From IMG/VR virus record IMGVR_UViG_3300010151_000177, positions 1 to 23,392 of that record: a DNA stretch of 23,392 bases. One strand, given 5' to 3'. Position numbers and translations under genes: made by a program. Below the pieces are notes generated by a model. It made no database searches. It had not been told where the DNA came from and was given only the letters and a program-made list of their open reading frames with translations. This DNA is from a virus. Below, in pieces: positions 12,366 to 22,700 of the stretch; position 1 is the first letter of the stretch, and every line of letters begins with the position of its first letter.

Positions 12366-12656
12366 ATGGAATATGTTATAATAACATTAATAATCGTAAT
12401 AATATTGTTGATATACGGTATTCATAATTTAATGATAAAGTATGAAACATTAGAGGATGAAGTATTAGAATCTGATACATTCATAGAAACCATAATCACA
12501 CCCATTCAGAAAGCATATCTTAGAATGAAAGCAATAGATAGAATAGGTTCTTTTGAATCTGATGATGAAACTGGTTTCATTTTTGAAGAAATAAAATCAA
12601 CAATGGAATTACTAAACAAAAGGTTTAATTTAGATGGCACGGAAGAGAAAGAATAA
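12366..12656 (+). CDS. Single-span membrane protein, 96 aa
   Basis: Unknown function. The N-terminus is a strong membrane span (YVIITLIIVIILLIYGI, about residues 3-19), followed by an acidic helix (YETLEDEVLESDTFIETI) and a C-terminal helical region (YLRMKAIDRIGSFESDDETGF, EEIKSTMELLNKRF). The topology is a short membrane anchor with a cytoplasmic helical domain. It starts 2 nt after the HD gene and overlaps the sigma-factor gene by 23 nt, so it is tightly coupled to both. Anchoring of a partner to the membrane is possible, but no family is recognised. Confidence 0.7.
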   Translation: MEYVIITLIIVIILLIYGIHNLMIKYETLEDEVLESDTFIETIITPIQKAYLRMKAIDRIGSFESDDETGFIFEEIKSTMELLNKRFNLDGTEEKE

Positions 12657-13350
12657 AAGGTATTTTACTAGCATTACCGAAATGGCTATAAACGCGTACA
12701 ACACTTGTGACGACCAACGTTTAAAAAATAAAATCTACAATAGGTTTATACATTATCCATTTGACAAGTTAGCAGAAAATGTGATACATACATATAAAAC
12801 ATATTACTTTGATGTACCCTATGTAGATGTAAAAGCTAGTGTTGTTGCATTTTTGAATGAAAAAATCCATAAATTCAATGGTGGTAAGGGTAAAGCATTT
12901 TCTTATTTTACAGTAGTAGCTAGAAATTATTTATTTAATGAGAATAATGCTAACTACGCTAGAATGAAATCCAGAGATGATGTATCAAAAATAGATACTT
13001 CAAGAAACATAACAAATGAAGTGGAACACCAAAGTATCAGAGAATCAAAATCCGATTTCATGGACCAGTATGTTAGATATGTGGATTTACATTTATATGA
13101 TTTATTCGCAAAAGACAGAGATAGAGCAATCGCAGACAGTATAAATGAACTATTCAGAAAACGAGCAGATTTGTATTCATACAATAAGAAAGCGCTTTAC
13201 ATACTTATTAGAGAGAGAACTGGTGTTCATACACAATATATTACAAAAGTCGTTGGTAAAATGAAAAAACTTTATGTAGAATTATATATAGAATATAATA
13301 AAGGTGGATATTTACCACTTGACTACACGTTAAATGAATACAATGGATAA
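12634..13350 (+). CDS. gp55: gp55-like late-transcription sigma factor
   Basis: A 238-aa protein resembling T4 gp55, the divergent sigma that directs host RNA polymerase to late promoters. The best match is a sigma region-2-like segment, about residues 73-103: FLNEKIHKFNGGKGKAFSYF then TVVARNYLFNENN, corresponding to the INFD...AYF...N.F pattern of this family. The C-terminal part (about 160-230) has basic helices (SYNKKALYILIRERTGVHTQ) that may resemble a DNA-binding region 4-like helix-turn-helix (YITKVVGKMKKLY). The start is very basic (MARKRKNKRYF). It is longer than T4 gp55 (about 185 aa). The baseplate genes follow directly. Overlaps of 23 nt upstream and 17 nt downstream suggest coupling. 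Confidence 0.75.
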   Translation: MARKRKNKRYFTSITEMAINAYNTCDDQRLKNKIYNRFIHYPFDKLAENVIHTYKTYYFDVPYVDVKASVVAFLNEKIHKFNGGKGKAFSYFTVVARNYLFNENNANYARMKSRDDVSKIDTSRNITNEVEHQSIRESKSDFMDQYVRYVDLHLYDLFAKDRDRAIADSINELFRKRADLYSYNKKALYILIRERTGVHTQYITKVVGKMKKLYVELYIEYNKGGYLPLDYTLNEYNG

Positions 13351-13714
13351 AGATACACAACTATTTAAAGGTAAATCATTTTCAGACATAATGGCTGATA
13401 TCTATACTAATTCAAAAAAGAAAGATAGACAATTGAAATTACTAATAGCTCAATTAGAACCATTAGTAAAAGATATTAATGATGCTACGGTAGTAGTTCC
13501 CTTAATTAAGGAATATATGGAAGTCGCAGTTAGGAATGATGAACAGATAGTTAAACTAGCCGCAATCATACAGAGAATGATGAAAGATGTAAATTCAGGA
13601 GACACAGATGGTGGTTTTGGATTATCGGAGGATGAGAAACGGCAATTATTAGAAAATGCAAAAGAGATTGATGATAAAATTGATTCTCTTAAAAATGATG
13701 GAGATGATGAATGA
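13334..13714 (+). CDS. Hypothetical helical coiled-coil protein, 126 aa
   Basis: Unknown function. Residues about 25-85 form long amphipathic helices (KKDRQLKLLIAQLEPLVKDI; VVPLIKEYMEVAVRNDEQIV; KLAAIIQRMMKDV), followed by a Gly-rich turn (DTDGGFGL) and an acidic C-terminal helix (SEDEKRQLLENAKEIDDKID). Similar small helical proteins lie next to baseplate hub genes in other T4-like phages, perhaps as assembly factors, but I cannot assign a name. ATG at 13343 (MDKDTQLF) is an alternative start. Its last four bases overlap the gp5-like start (ATGA). Confidence 0.6.
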   Translation: MNTMDKDTQLFKGKSFSDIMADIYTNSKKKDRQLKLLIAQLEPLVKDINDATVVVPLIKEYMEVAVRNDEQIVKLAAIIQRMMKDVNSGDTDGGFGLSEDEKRQLLENAKEIDDKIDSLKNDGDDE

Positions 13715-14826
13715 GTGTAGTGAAAACTGGTGAGGTATTTGATGTAATATTAACAGATGATAATTTATATGCTATAAAAGTTATACTAAATGAAAGTGGT
13801 GGTTCAACAAAATTAGCGTTTCCATTAGACACTAGCATAAAACGAATACCATTAAAAGGTGAAATAGTTTTACTATACTCATCAATAAGTGTTGACGCTA
13901 GTAACGGCCCTCGTGGTTCACAATTGTATTATGGTAATCCAATCCCAATGCACCAATCACCAAATAATAATGCAGCACCAATGGTACTAGTACCAAAACC
14001 ACAATCTGGTGGATTAGGTGGTTCTGTTGGGGAAATGATAGCGATATCAATGGGAAATGGAACTCCAAGTAATACTGATGACACTAAACACGATTTAGGG
14101 GAAGGTTTCACAGAAGATTCAACCATAAGCCCATTACAACCTTTTCTTGGAGATGTTCTAATAGAAGGTAGATTCGGCCATTCTCTTAGATTTGGATATA
14201 CACCACAAACAAGTCAAACCACTAAAAATCCATCTTGGTCATCAAATAACGATTCAGACCCAATAACTATATTATCAAATGGTAGAGGTACACTTGGTGA
14301 TAATAACAAATTTATCATAGAAGACATTGACGATGATAAGTCATCAATATGGTTAACATCATCACAAAAGGTAAGATTAAAAACATCACAAAAAAATATA
14401 GGTACTGGTGTAAAAAATCAATCTGAATATAAAGACCCATCTATACTAATAACATCAAATAGAATACTTCTAAATTCTAAAAAAGAACGTATAATACTTA
14501 GTAGTGCTGAATCCGTAAACGTTGCAACACCCAATTGGGCAATGGATTTAGATAAGTTATTTACTGAAATCCAAAATTTAGTTGATAACGTAATAAAATT
14601 AAATGAGAATGTAGAGAAAGCACATGACGAGTATGGTGCAATTGCAGAAGCTGCAGCTGCCATGACACATACATCGGGTATGGTAGGTTCACCAACAGGC
14701 CCACCTATTAATATAGCGTCTTTTTTGATGTCCAAAATAAAATCTGTGTCTAACAAAACACAAAGTACACAAATTAAAGAGACAATAAAACAAATACAAT
14801 CTAAAATCAAACAAATGGAACAATAA
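13711..14826 (+). CDS. gp5: gp5-like baseplate hub / tail needle protein
   Basis: A 371-aa structural protein for the central hub of the contractile-tail baseplate. An N-terminal beta-rich OB-like region (about 1-75) precedes a Gly/Pro/Asn-rich stretch (75-140). The recognisable core is PLQPFLGDVLIEGRFGHSLR (141-160), then DPITILSNGRG (183-193), FIIEDIDDDKSSIWLTSSQK (201-220), a pattern shared by gp5-type hub proteins of T4-like phages. The C-terminal third is helical with an Ala-rich segment and a Lys/Gln coiled coil (340-371). T4 gp5 (575 aa) has an internal lysozyme domain; none is seen here, as in cyanophage relatives. It overlaps the previous gene by 4 nt. Confidence 0.82.
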   Translation: MSVVKTGEVFDVILTDDNLYAIKVILNESGGSTKLAFPLDTSIKRIPLKGEIVLLYSSISVDASNGPRGSQLYYGNPIPMHQSPNNNAAPMVLVPKPQSGGLGGSVGEMIAISMGNGTPSNTDDTKHDLGEGFTEDSTISPLQPFLGDVLIEGRFGHSLRFGYTPQTSQTTKNPSWSSNNDSDPITILSNGRGTLGDNNKFIIEDIDDDKSSIWLTSSQKVRLKTSQKNIGTGVKNQSEYKDPSILITSNRILLNSKKERIILSSAESVNVATPNWAMDLDKLFTEIQNLVDNVIKLNENVEKAHDEYGAIAEAAAAMTHTSGMVGSPTGPPINIASFLMSKIKSVSNKTQSTQIKETIKQIQSKIKQMEQ

Positions 14827-14869
14827 CAAAACCAAACATTTTAATATTTATATAAAAAATGATTATAAT

Positions 14870-15352
14870 ATGAAAGCAAGACAATTATCTAAGTTAGTAG
14901 AGGCAATAGTTAGAAAGGTTATTAGAGAAGAGTTAAAACCAATTATAATGGAGCTTAACGAAAATAAACGAACTAAAACTAAAAAAACTATTACTAAGAA
15001 AACTAAAAAGAAAGTTGACCCATTTGATGTATCTAATGTATTAAACGAACATAGAGTAAAATCCAAACCCAAAATGAAGTTTGCAAAAGACTCTATGATT
15101 AATCAGTTATTAACAGAAACATATGATAACGATGAATGGCGTGATATGAATGGTAGTAATTCGTTCACATCTCAGAATGCACAAGCATTTGGATACGGAA
15201 GTCAAACTACAACTCCAACTAACATGACCCCATCAGTTGACCCAGAGGGTAGACCTGTGAATGTTGACTTGGAAGGTACTGCAGTGGGAGCAGCATTGAC
15301 AAGAGATTATTCAGCTTTAATGAAAAAACTAAATACTAAAAAGGGTGTATAA
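14870..15352 (+). CDS. Putative virion protein with basic N-terminus, 160 aa
   Basis: Unknown function, probably structural by position between gp5 and gp25. Residues 1-55 are extremely basic (REELKPI, then a Lys/Thr-rich run from about 33 to 48), then a polar region, and a Gly/Asn/Thr/Gln-rich stretch (NGSNSFTSQNAQAFGYGSQT, about 94-113) followed by DPEGRPVNVDLEGTAVGAAL and a C-terminal helix (YSALMKKLNTKKG). T4-like marine phages often carry a similarly placed small structural protein. The 43-nt gap before it is A/T-rich (TTTATATAAAAAATG) with no exact late promoter sequence. It ends 4 nt before gp25. Confidence 0.65.
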   Translation: MKARQLSKLVEAIVRKVIREELKPIIMELNENKRTKTKKTITKKTKKKVDPFDVSNVLNEHRVKSKPKMKFAKDSMINQLLTETYDNDEWRDMNGSNSFTSQNAQAFGYGSQTTTPTNMTPSVDPEGRPVNVDLEGTAVGAALTRDYSALMKKLNTKKGV

Positions 15353-15356
15353 CTAA

Positions 15357-15797
15357 ATGGCAAAACCAACAAAAGGGATTTTTTATAATCCATTGGATTT
15401 AGATGATAATGTGGGTATTGGTGTAACCTTACCGTTTGGTAAACAAGGTGGTGGGTTCAAACTAAGTTATACAACAGCCGTACAAGCATTATCAAATCTA
15501 AAAAATTTATTATCAACACGTAAAGGTGAACGACACTTTCAACCCGATTTTGGTACAAATCTACCATCTTTATTATTTGAACCAATGAATGGTAAATTAC
15601 AAACTCGTGTAGATGAGGTATTGAGAGAGGACATTGGTTTATGGTTACCTTACATAGTAATTGACAAGATAGAAACAGATTTAGATTACGATAGACATAT
15701 GGTTAGAATAAATATGAGATTTAGAATTACCGAGCAAGGAGCTAACCAAGAATTAACATTTACAATAGACCCAGTTGGTTTAACTGCTATAGAATAA
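15357..15797 (+). CDS. gp25: gp25-like baseplate wedge protein
   Basis: A 146-aa baseplate protein that helps initiate sheath assembly. The family core (GPW/gp25) is clear: TAVQALSNLKNLLSTRKGER (40-59), FQPDFGTNLPSLLFEPMN (61-78) with the conserved R..GER..PDFG pattern, then EVLREDIGLWLPYIVIDKIE and strand pairs VRINMRFRI and LTFTIDPVG at the C-terminus. T4 gp25 is 132 aa, so the protein is full length with a short N-terminal extension. It stands 12 nt before the gp6 gene, in the gp25-gp6 order usual for T4-like phages. No lysozyme activity is expected despite the family name. Confidence 0.93.
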   Translation: MAKPTKGIFYNPLDLDDNVGIGVTLPFGKQGGGFKLSYTTAVQALSNLKNLLSTRKGERHFQPDFGTNLPSLLFEPMNGKLQTRVDEVLREDIGLWLPYIVIDKIETDLDYDRHMVRINMRFRITEQGANQELTFTIDPVGLTAIE

Positions 15798-15809
15798 CGG
15801 ATATTTGAT

Positions 15810-17762
15810 ATGCCAAAAAATAATAAAAAATATGATTTAGTTCAAAAGGATGTTAGTTTAATTGGAAGGGATTTTGGACAATTCAGAAAAAATCTAATAG
15901 ATTTTGCTAAAACCTACTACCCTAACACTTATAATGATTTTAATGAATCATCACCCGGTATGATGTTCATTGAAATGGCCTCATACGTTGGTGATGTATT
16001 ATCATTTTATACAGATACACAATTAAGGGAATCACTACTAACAAATGCGGAAGAGAAGATAAATTTATTTAATCTTTCAGCGGCCTATGGTTATACCCCA
16101 AAGAATTATGTACCAGCTACAACAAACCTAGATGTATTCCAGTTAGTACCATCTATTGGAACTGGTGACAATGTTAAACCCGACATGAACTACGCTCTTA
16201 GGATAGCAGATGGGATGACAGTGGGTTCTTCTGAATTCGGAGAAGTAAACTTTACAACTACACAAGCTGTTGACTTTAACGTATCATCATCATTTGACCC
16301 CATGGAAGTTTCAGTTTATCAAATTGATAATACTACAAATACACCAACGTATTATCTTTTGAAGAAATCTGTTAAAGTATCAAGTGGTACTGTAAAAACA
16401 AAAACATTCACGTTTGGGTCACCACGTATATATGATAAGATAAAAATAACAGATGAAAGTATAATAAGAATAAAATCAATTACAGATAGTGACAACAATG
16501 ACTGGACAAAAGTGCCGTATTTAGCACAAGATTTGGTATTTGAACAAGTTGAAAATAACTCCGACAATTCAGTAGATTTTTCATTATACAGTGATGACAC
16601 ACCATACTTACTACAACTAAAACGAGTTCCAAGACGATTTACAACAAGATTTGAAGATGAAAGTAACATAGTAATACAGTTTGGAGCTGGTATATCTTCA
16701 AATGCGGATGAAGAGATACTTCCAAACCCAGACAACGTGGGTTCTGCACTATATAATATAGTAGGGGGGTTAGACCAAGGTATTGACCCATCTAACTTTT
16801 TATATACAAAGACATATGGAGTTGCCCCATCAAATACAACACTAACTGTAAACTACGTGGTTGGTAACGGTGTTACGGATAATGTACCAGCAAAAGACCT
16901 AGTAAACATAACAAGTGTAACTTCAACGGTATCAAATGAAAGTACTTTAGATTCTGATTTACTTAGATTTGTTAGAAACTCTGTAGCGGTGACCAACCCA
17001 GAACCCGCACGTGGTGGTAGAAGTAAGGAAGGTGATGAAGAGATTAGACAGAATACTATGGCGTATTTTGGAGCACAAAATAGGTCAGTAACACGAGAAG
17101 ATTATGTAATGAGATGTTACGCACTTCCAACACAATTTGGCTCTGTCGCAAAAGCATATGTAACAACGGACTTTCAGTTAGAGTTACCACCTGCGGGAAG
17201 TATTAACAACCCACAACCATCAGTTGAGATACCAAATCCGTTAGCATTGAATTTATATACATTGGGATATAACCATCAAAAGAAATTAACTCAATTAAAT
17301 TCTGCAACTAAAAACAATCTTAAAAATTATATATCTTATTACCGTATATTAACAGATGCGGTTAATATTAAAGATGCATTTATTGTTAATATTGGTATTG
17401 ATTTTGAAATTAGAGTTTTACCTAATTATAATTCAAATGAGGTTTTGTTGAGATGTATTGACACACTTAAAGATTATTTTAATATTGATAACTGGAGAAT
17501 AAACGAACCAATCTATCTATCTAAAATATACGCCTTACTTGATAATATCACAGGTGTTCAGTCTGTAGTACGACCTGACACTAATGGAAATGGTGGATTA
17601 GAAATACATAATAAATTTAACGGAAGTTACGCTCCTAATAAGTATAGTATTAAAGGAGCAACTAAGAATGGTGTTATACATCCACCAAAAGACCCGTCTA
17701 TATTTGAAATAAAATTCCCAGACGCAGATATACGAGGTCGTGTAATAACAGCCTCATTTTAA
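15810..17762 (+). CDS. gp6: gp6-like baseplate wedge protein
   Basis: A 650-aa protein, close to T4 gp6 (660 aa), forming the iris-like ring that links baseplate wedges. The N-terminus is characteristic: FGQFRKNLIDFAKTYYPNTY then NDFNESSPGMMFIEMASYVG, DVLSFYTDTQLRESLL, LFNLSAAYGYTPKNYVPATT. The middle is beta-rich; near residues 393-435 comes RGGRSKEGDEEIRQN and RSVTREDYVMRCYALP, typical of the gpJ/gp6 family; then LTDAVNIKDAFIVNIGIDFE and a C-terminal NGGLEIHNKF region. An in-frame start with ATATTTGAT upstream has weak Shine-Dalgarno support. The following gene has a strong one (AAGGAGA). Confidence 0.92.
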   Translation: MPKNNKKYDLVQKDVSLIGRDFGQFRKNLIDFAKTYYPNTYNDFNESSPGMMFIEMASYVGDVLSFYTDTQLRESLLTNAEEKINLFNLSAAYGYTPKNYVPATTNLDVFQLVPSIGTGDNVKPDMNYALRIADGMTVGSSEFGEVNFTTTQAVDFNVSSSFDPMEVSVYQIDNTTNTPTYYLLKKSVKVSSGTVKTKTFTFGSPRIYDKIKITDESIIRIKSITDSDNNDWTKVPYLAQDLVFEQVENNSDNSVDFSLYSDDTPYLLQLKRVPRRFTTRFEDESNIVIQFGAGISSNADEEILPNPDNVGSALYNIVGGLDQGIDPSNFLYTKTYGVAPSNTTLTVNYVVGNGVTDNVPAKDLVNITSVTSTVSNESTLDSDLLRFVRNSVAVTNPEPARGGRSKEGDEEIRQNTMAYFGAQNRSVTREDYVMRCYALPTQFGSVAKAYVTTDFQLELPPAGSINNPQPSVEIPNPLALNLYTLGYNHQKKLTQLNSATKNNLKNYISYYRILTDAVNIKDAFIVNIGIDFEIRVLPNYNSNEVLLRCIDTLKDYFNIDNWRINEPIYLSKIYALLDNITGVQSVVRPDTNGNGGLEIHNKFNGSYAPNKYSIKGATKNGVIHPPKDPSIFEIKFPDADIRGRVITASF

Positions 17763-17775
17763 GGAGATATAAAAA

Positions 17776-18873
17776 ATGATATATAGAATATACGGACAAA
17801 AAGATACTACTATTTATGAACCATCCACTCGTGTTCAACAAAATACCGGTGTAGATGAGATATTAGAAGTAACCAAGTTCTATGACGAATTAACTGAAGA
17901 AAACTTTGAAGGTAATAGTAGGGTATTGATTAAATTTGATATATCATCTATATCTGAATCCGTAGCGAGCGGGGATATTTCAGGTAGTATTAAATACTAT
18001 CTAAACCTAATATCAACTGAACAAAATGAAGTTCAATCAGAATATGAATTACAAGTTTATCAAGTATCCCAAAGTTGGTCGGAAGGTATCGGTCAGTTCT
18101 ATGATAATCCAATAACTAAATATGGAACATCTTGGCAATATAGAACTAATGATGATAAATGGACTACTGGGTCATTCACATCGGGTACTATTGGAACAAA
18201 CGCATCTCAATCTGGTGGTGGAACTTGGTTTACTGCGTCAGCAAATAATACAACATATTCACAGACATTTAATAAAAGTACAAATGATTTAAAAGTAGAG
18301 GTAACTGAATATGTTAGTGATTGGATTACTGGTTCAAGAACAAATGATGGATTCATAGTAAAACGAACTGATTCACAAGAAACGGGTTCTGTAAGACATG
18401 GTTCATCTAAATTCTTTTCAAGTGAAACACATACTATATATGTACCAACATTGGAAGTTAGATGGGTTGATTCATCATTTGTTACAGGTTCATTACAAGA
18501 ATTAACAGCAGAAAATATATTATTGTATTCCAAAACTCTGTTAGCAGAATATAAAGAACTGTCAAGAGCTAGAATTAGAATCGTTGGTAGAGAACGATAC
18601 CCAACAAGAACATTTTCAACATCATCAGCTTATACAACTGTTAAGTATTTGCCTACAACGACATATTACCAAGTTAGAGATGTTGAAACAAATTTGGTTA
18701 TAATACCATACGATACAACATATACAAAAGTCAGTTGTGATTCAACTGGTAATTATTTTGATTTTAGATTCAATACGTTACAACCTGAAAGGTTCTATCA
18801 ATTTGAATTTAGAGTGGATAGAAGTAGTAGAAAAGAATTTTTTAATGGTTATGTATTTAAAGTAGTTAGATAA
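17776..18873 (+). CDS. Tail/baseplate protein with DNRLRE-like domain
   Basis: A 365-aa structural protein of uncertain place. Residues about 1-235 resemble DNRLRE/CBM-like beta domains: DTTIYEPSTRVQQNTGVDEI then SRVLIKFDISSIS near 48-60, a conserved Trp/Tyr-rich middle (YQVSQSWSEGIGQF; YGTSWQYRTNDDKW) and VTEYVSDWITGSRTNDGFIV. The remaining ~130 residues are another beta-rich unit (VIIPYDTTYTKVSCDSTGNY; QPERFYQFEFRVDRSSRKEF). Such domains bind surfaces or form fibre-like structures. It occupies the place where T4-like phages have gp7/gp8-type wedge genes. Excellent ribosome-binding site AAGGAGA 7 nt upstream. Its stop overlaps the next start by one base. Confidence 0.75.
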   Translation: MIYRIYGQKDTTIYEPSTRVQQNTGVDEILEVTKFYDELTEENFEGNSRVLIKFDISSISESVASGDISGSIKYYLNLISTEQNEVQSEYELQVYQVSQSWSEGIGQFYDNPITKYGTSWQYRTNDDKWTTGSFTSGTIGTNASQSGGGTWFTASANNTTYSQTFNKSTNDLKVEVTEYVSDWITGSRTNDGFIVKRTDSQETGSVRHGSSKFFSSETHTIYVPTLEVRWVDSSFVTGSLQELTAENILLYSKTLLAEYKELSRARIRIVGRERYPTRTFSTSSAYTTVKYLPTTTYYQVRDVETNLVIIPYDTTYTKVSCDSTGNYFDFRFNTLQPERFYQFEFRVDRSSRKEFFNGYVFKVVR

Positions 18874-19766
18874 TGGGAATAATAAAACGTAATAATTCTA
18901 AACAGATAATATCATACACAGATGGTGACTATGGTGAAGTAACTATATCAGGTGACACTACTGTATTTGATGTTGATGATTATAACCGTACAATAGATGG
19001 ATTATCAGATGAGTTGTTAATGGATACTCCCGATACGACACCACGTATCGTTAGTAGTAACTTTGTAGATAAAGAACTTATATTCACTGAAGATGACTTG
19101 ACTAAGGTAAGTATGAGACTAGCCGGAGCTGGTACTAATATTAAATGGCTAAAGCTCCCAGACTTTTTCACATTGATGCCATGGGGCAAAACACCAAGAC
19201 ATAAGATTATTTGGAACTTTGGATTAATGGCCGCAAGTGCACAATCACCAGGTGAGATACACGCATTATACCCATCAAATTTTATAGATGCCCATAAATA
19301 CGATGTATACTATAGGCCACCACTAGAGATAGGAACACAGATTTATGGACAAGGTACTAATAATGAACCAATAAAACTACCTCAATATGTTGGTGATAAT
19401 AATGCGTTTTTTGCAATAGAATCGTTTGACTTTAAAAAAGATACAAGATTAACCCCGAGTGGTTCTACAGATTTATCAGTTAGATTGGATTTCGCAAACC
19501 CACGGTTTTTACAACAATTCCACCACGATATGATAAACGCAAAGGATGTTCTCGTACCCCCATCACCATCTATGGCGGCCGCAGGAGTGGCGTTTAACGA
19601 CCACGGCTTAAGTGCGTATAACAATACAGATTTTACTGGTGGTATAATTGAGGTTGACTCTGATGGTCAAGTGGTACAACTTTGGCGAATAGAAAAAGAA
19701 TACACGGGTGGCACTCATTATTCCGGCCCGGGGGTATGGATTGATATAAAACCCAAACTACCATAA
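18873..19766 (+). CDS. Putative baseplate/tail structural protein, 297 aa
   Basis: Unknown exact role; structural by position. The start overlaps the previous stop (TAATG). The N-terminal ~75 residues are acidic and polar (TDGDYGEVTISGDTTVFDVD; LLMDTPDTTPRIV), the middle contains WLKLPDFFTLMPWGKTPRHK and IIWNFGLMAASAQSPGEIHA, then a Tyr/Pro-rich stretch (YDVYYRPPLEIGTQIYGQ), and a C-terminal beta region (TGGIIEVDSDGQVVQLWRIE, GPGVWIDIKPKLP). No catalytic motif. It is not recognised by name, but its place and mixed beta content are consistent with a wedge or outer baseplate component unique to this phage group. Confidence 0.7.
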   Translation: MGIIKRNNSKQIISYTDGDYGEVTISGDTTVFDVDDYNRTIDGLSDELLMDTPDTTPRIVSSNFVDKELIFTEDDLTKVSMRLAGAGTNIKWLKLPDFFTLMPWGKTPRHKIIWNFGLMAASAQSPGEIHALYPSNFIDAHKYDVYYRPPLEIGTQIYGQGTNNEPIKLPQYVGDNNAFFAIESFDFKKDTRLTPSGSTDLSVRLDFANPRFLQQFHHDMINAKDVLVPPSPSMAAAGVAFNDHGLSAYNNTDFTGGIIEVDSDGQVVQLWRIEKEYTGGTHYSGPGVWIDIKPKLP

Positions 19767-19778
19767 AAGAAGATATAA

Positions 19779-22700
19779 ATGGCAATAGATAGATTTCAAG
19801 ATGAAGACATATTAATAAATTCTAAGGTACCTGAAGAAAATGTACAAGTTTATTCTAGTTTGGATATTTCAAAAATGGGCCCTAAGACTGTACCATCTAC
19901 ACCACAATCAGATTCCATAACAGAAGTACATATATATTCAGCTGGAAACTTATTACAATCAAACACCCCAGTACCTTTAAAAACTATAAATGGTGATATA
20001 ATACTTGACCCAGAGAATGATGTACGGCAATCAACTATAGAAAAGGGTTATTATAGTTTAGTATATAACTTTCTAACACCAGTATCTCCAACGGGTCTAA
20101 AAATAGAAAGAATATCAGGGGATGGCACTGAAATAGAATTATCAACAATAAACCCATTAACCTTAGCTGAACGAAATGCAATATTTTGGTTTGATGACGC
20201 TGAAGAAGTATTACCAGGATTCTACCCACATAAAGATAACTTAGTTTTAAATTTTGGAAATAACGAACTTGCTGTAATAACTGATATAAGTTATCATAAC
20301 AACCCACGTATTGGTGAAGATACAGTATCAGTGGATTACCCAACAAGTTCATCCATCGATGGAGATGCTACGACATTCTACCCAGTACTCCAAGATACGG
20401 ATGAAAATTTTTGGGTTGAGTTATATGACAATGGTACGGGTAAAGCTAATAAAACTACGGGAAGAGCAGCCAAATTCACAGCTGTCCGTAACACATCTGG
20501 TAATATAATACTACAACAAGAATTGGACAGTTTCGGAGACCCAAAGTTTTACAATAATGATGATACTGATGTAGAAAGTTTTTATAATATAAACCCAGAT
20601 GAAATATTTAATGGAGATGAAGTTCCTGCGTTCGCAAAGGTAAGATATTATGACGCGGGGGTAAATCAAAATAGTATAAAAAATATTGTTGTAAAATTAT
20701 ATAAACCATTAAAAGCAAGTCTAGAGTCGTTAAACTGTAAAATTGATAGAGTAGTATGTGATTCTTATATTGAAAGAATATTAGTATATCCAACAGAAAC
20801 CGTTGTTACCGTAGGTGATTTCTCACCACCAAATTGGAAAATTGATTCTGGTAATCATGGTAAATCACAAGGAACTGATTTAAAATCTTGGAATCAATTA
20901 TTAGATGCGAACCTATCAACATCACAACAGATAATAAACAAATATATTAGTTCATCTTTTGGTGAGATGGATGTAAACATAGATTATTCAGAATTAGATA
21001 ACTTTGTTCACTATTCATCCGCCGTAGAGAGAGTAAAAAACTTTAAATATAAAATTCAGTTAATAGAATCATATGACGCTAGAATCACCACCCTAAGCAG
21101 TGTTAGTGGTTCTCACGCTTTAACTAATATATCACAATCAATAGATAGAAAAAATGCAGTAATAAGTGGGTTTGATGGTTTTGAATATTGGATGTATTAT
21201 GAATCTACGGGTTCTTTATATACACATTATAGTTCATCGGTATATCAAGTAACACCTTGGCCAAAAGAAACTGTATATCCATTAAAGTTAGAACATTCAA
21301 CATCATCTACAGCAATAACATATTACAATAGTTTAATAGATACATCCACTACATATGATGTATTTAATGATTCAAGGCTAACAAAATCTATACCAATATC
21401 ATTAGCAAGTGATACCTTGAACGCAGATTATGTTTTATTTGTTGATATGATTGGCCATCACTTTGATATTACTTGGAGTTATATTAAAAAATTAACAAGT
21501 CTAAGTGATAGAGAAGAACATCCACATGATGGTATTCCAAATGAATTACTGTATGATGTAGCTAAATCCGCCGGTTGGCAATTACAAAATGGTAAACAAG
21601 CCACTGAATTATGGAAATACGCAATAGGAAAAGACCAAAGTGGTAATCCAATTCAAAGTGGTTCATTAGCGTCTAAAGCAGATGAACAAATCAATTATGA
21701 AGTATGGAGAAGAATAGTAAACAACTTACCATATTTACTAAAAACAAAGGGAACAGCACGTTCAGTTAAAGCTCTTATAGCAACCTATGGTATACCACAA
21801 TCCTTTTTAAACATAAAAGAATATGGTGGACCTGTAATAGAACCAGATGAAATTGTAGTTAGACCAATATACGAACATGACAAGTTTGTGTATATAGTAA
21901 AAATGGATGATACTAACAATTACATATCAGTACCTTGGGGTAATATAAATGATTTAAACCCAAACACCTATGTATTAGATACCACAAATCCAATAGATAC
22001 CATTGAGTTACAATTTAAACATACTAACACTGGAAATAAACACGTATTATTAAGTAAAAGTGGAAGCGCATCAAATGCGGTAGATTTCTTGGTTTTATTA
22101 GAACCAACTGCATCTAAAGCAAATAGAGGTAATATACATCTTTATTTAAGTGGTAGTGGTGGTTATAAGTCAGCATCAATTAGTGATGTGCCAGTATTTG
22201 ATAACAAGATGAGTAGTTTATTCTTAAAAAGAGATACATCGGTAAATGATATTCATCAAAACAATAGTTATACACTTCACTATCGTAGACAGAGAAATGG
22301 AGAAATAGCTGTTAGAGCATCGGCGAGTATATCTGTTAGTGGTAATGCTACTGCATCATTTAACCCAGCATGGACGGGTAGTGGAACATTTTTTGTTGGT
22401 AACGCTGATACTGGAAGTTCTACACTACCAAGTTTAGTTGGTTCATCAAATTATATAAATGGGTTCGTTCAAGAGATTAGATATTACACAGACCCATTAA
22501 ATGATACGGCAATGGATGACCATACGTTATCAAGAATGTCTTATCATGGAAATTCACCAACTGCATCTTACTTTGATTTGAAGTTTAGATTTTTACCAAG
22601 TAGTGAATTAACAACAATAACAAGTCCAGATACCGTAGCATCAAAACACCCAAACCAGAATATAACAACTACATCAGCGGGTGCAGTATTATCAGCATCT

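Noticed and set aside
13711-14826. Tail lysozyme activity in the gp5-like protein
   Set aside because: The lysozyme domain of T4 gp5 is not visible and the protein is about 200 aa shorter than T4 gp5.
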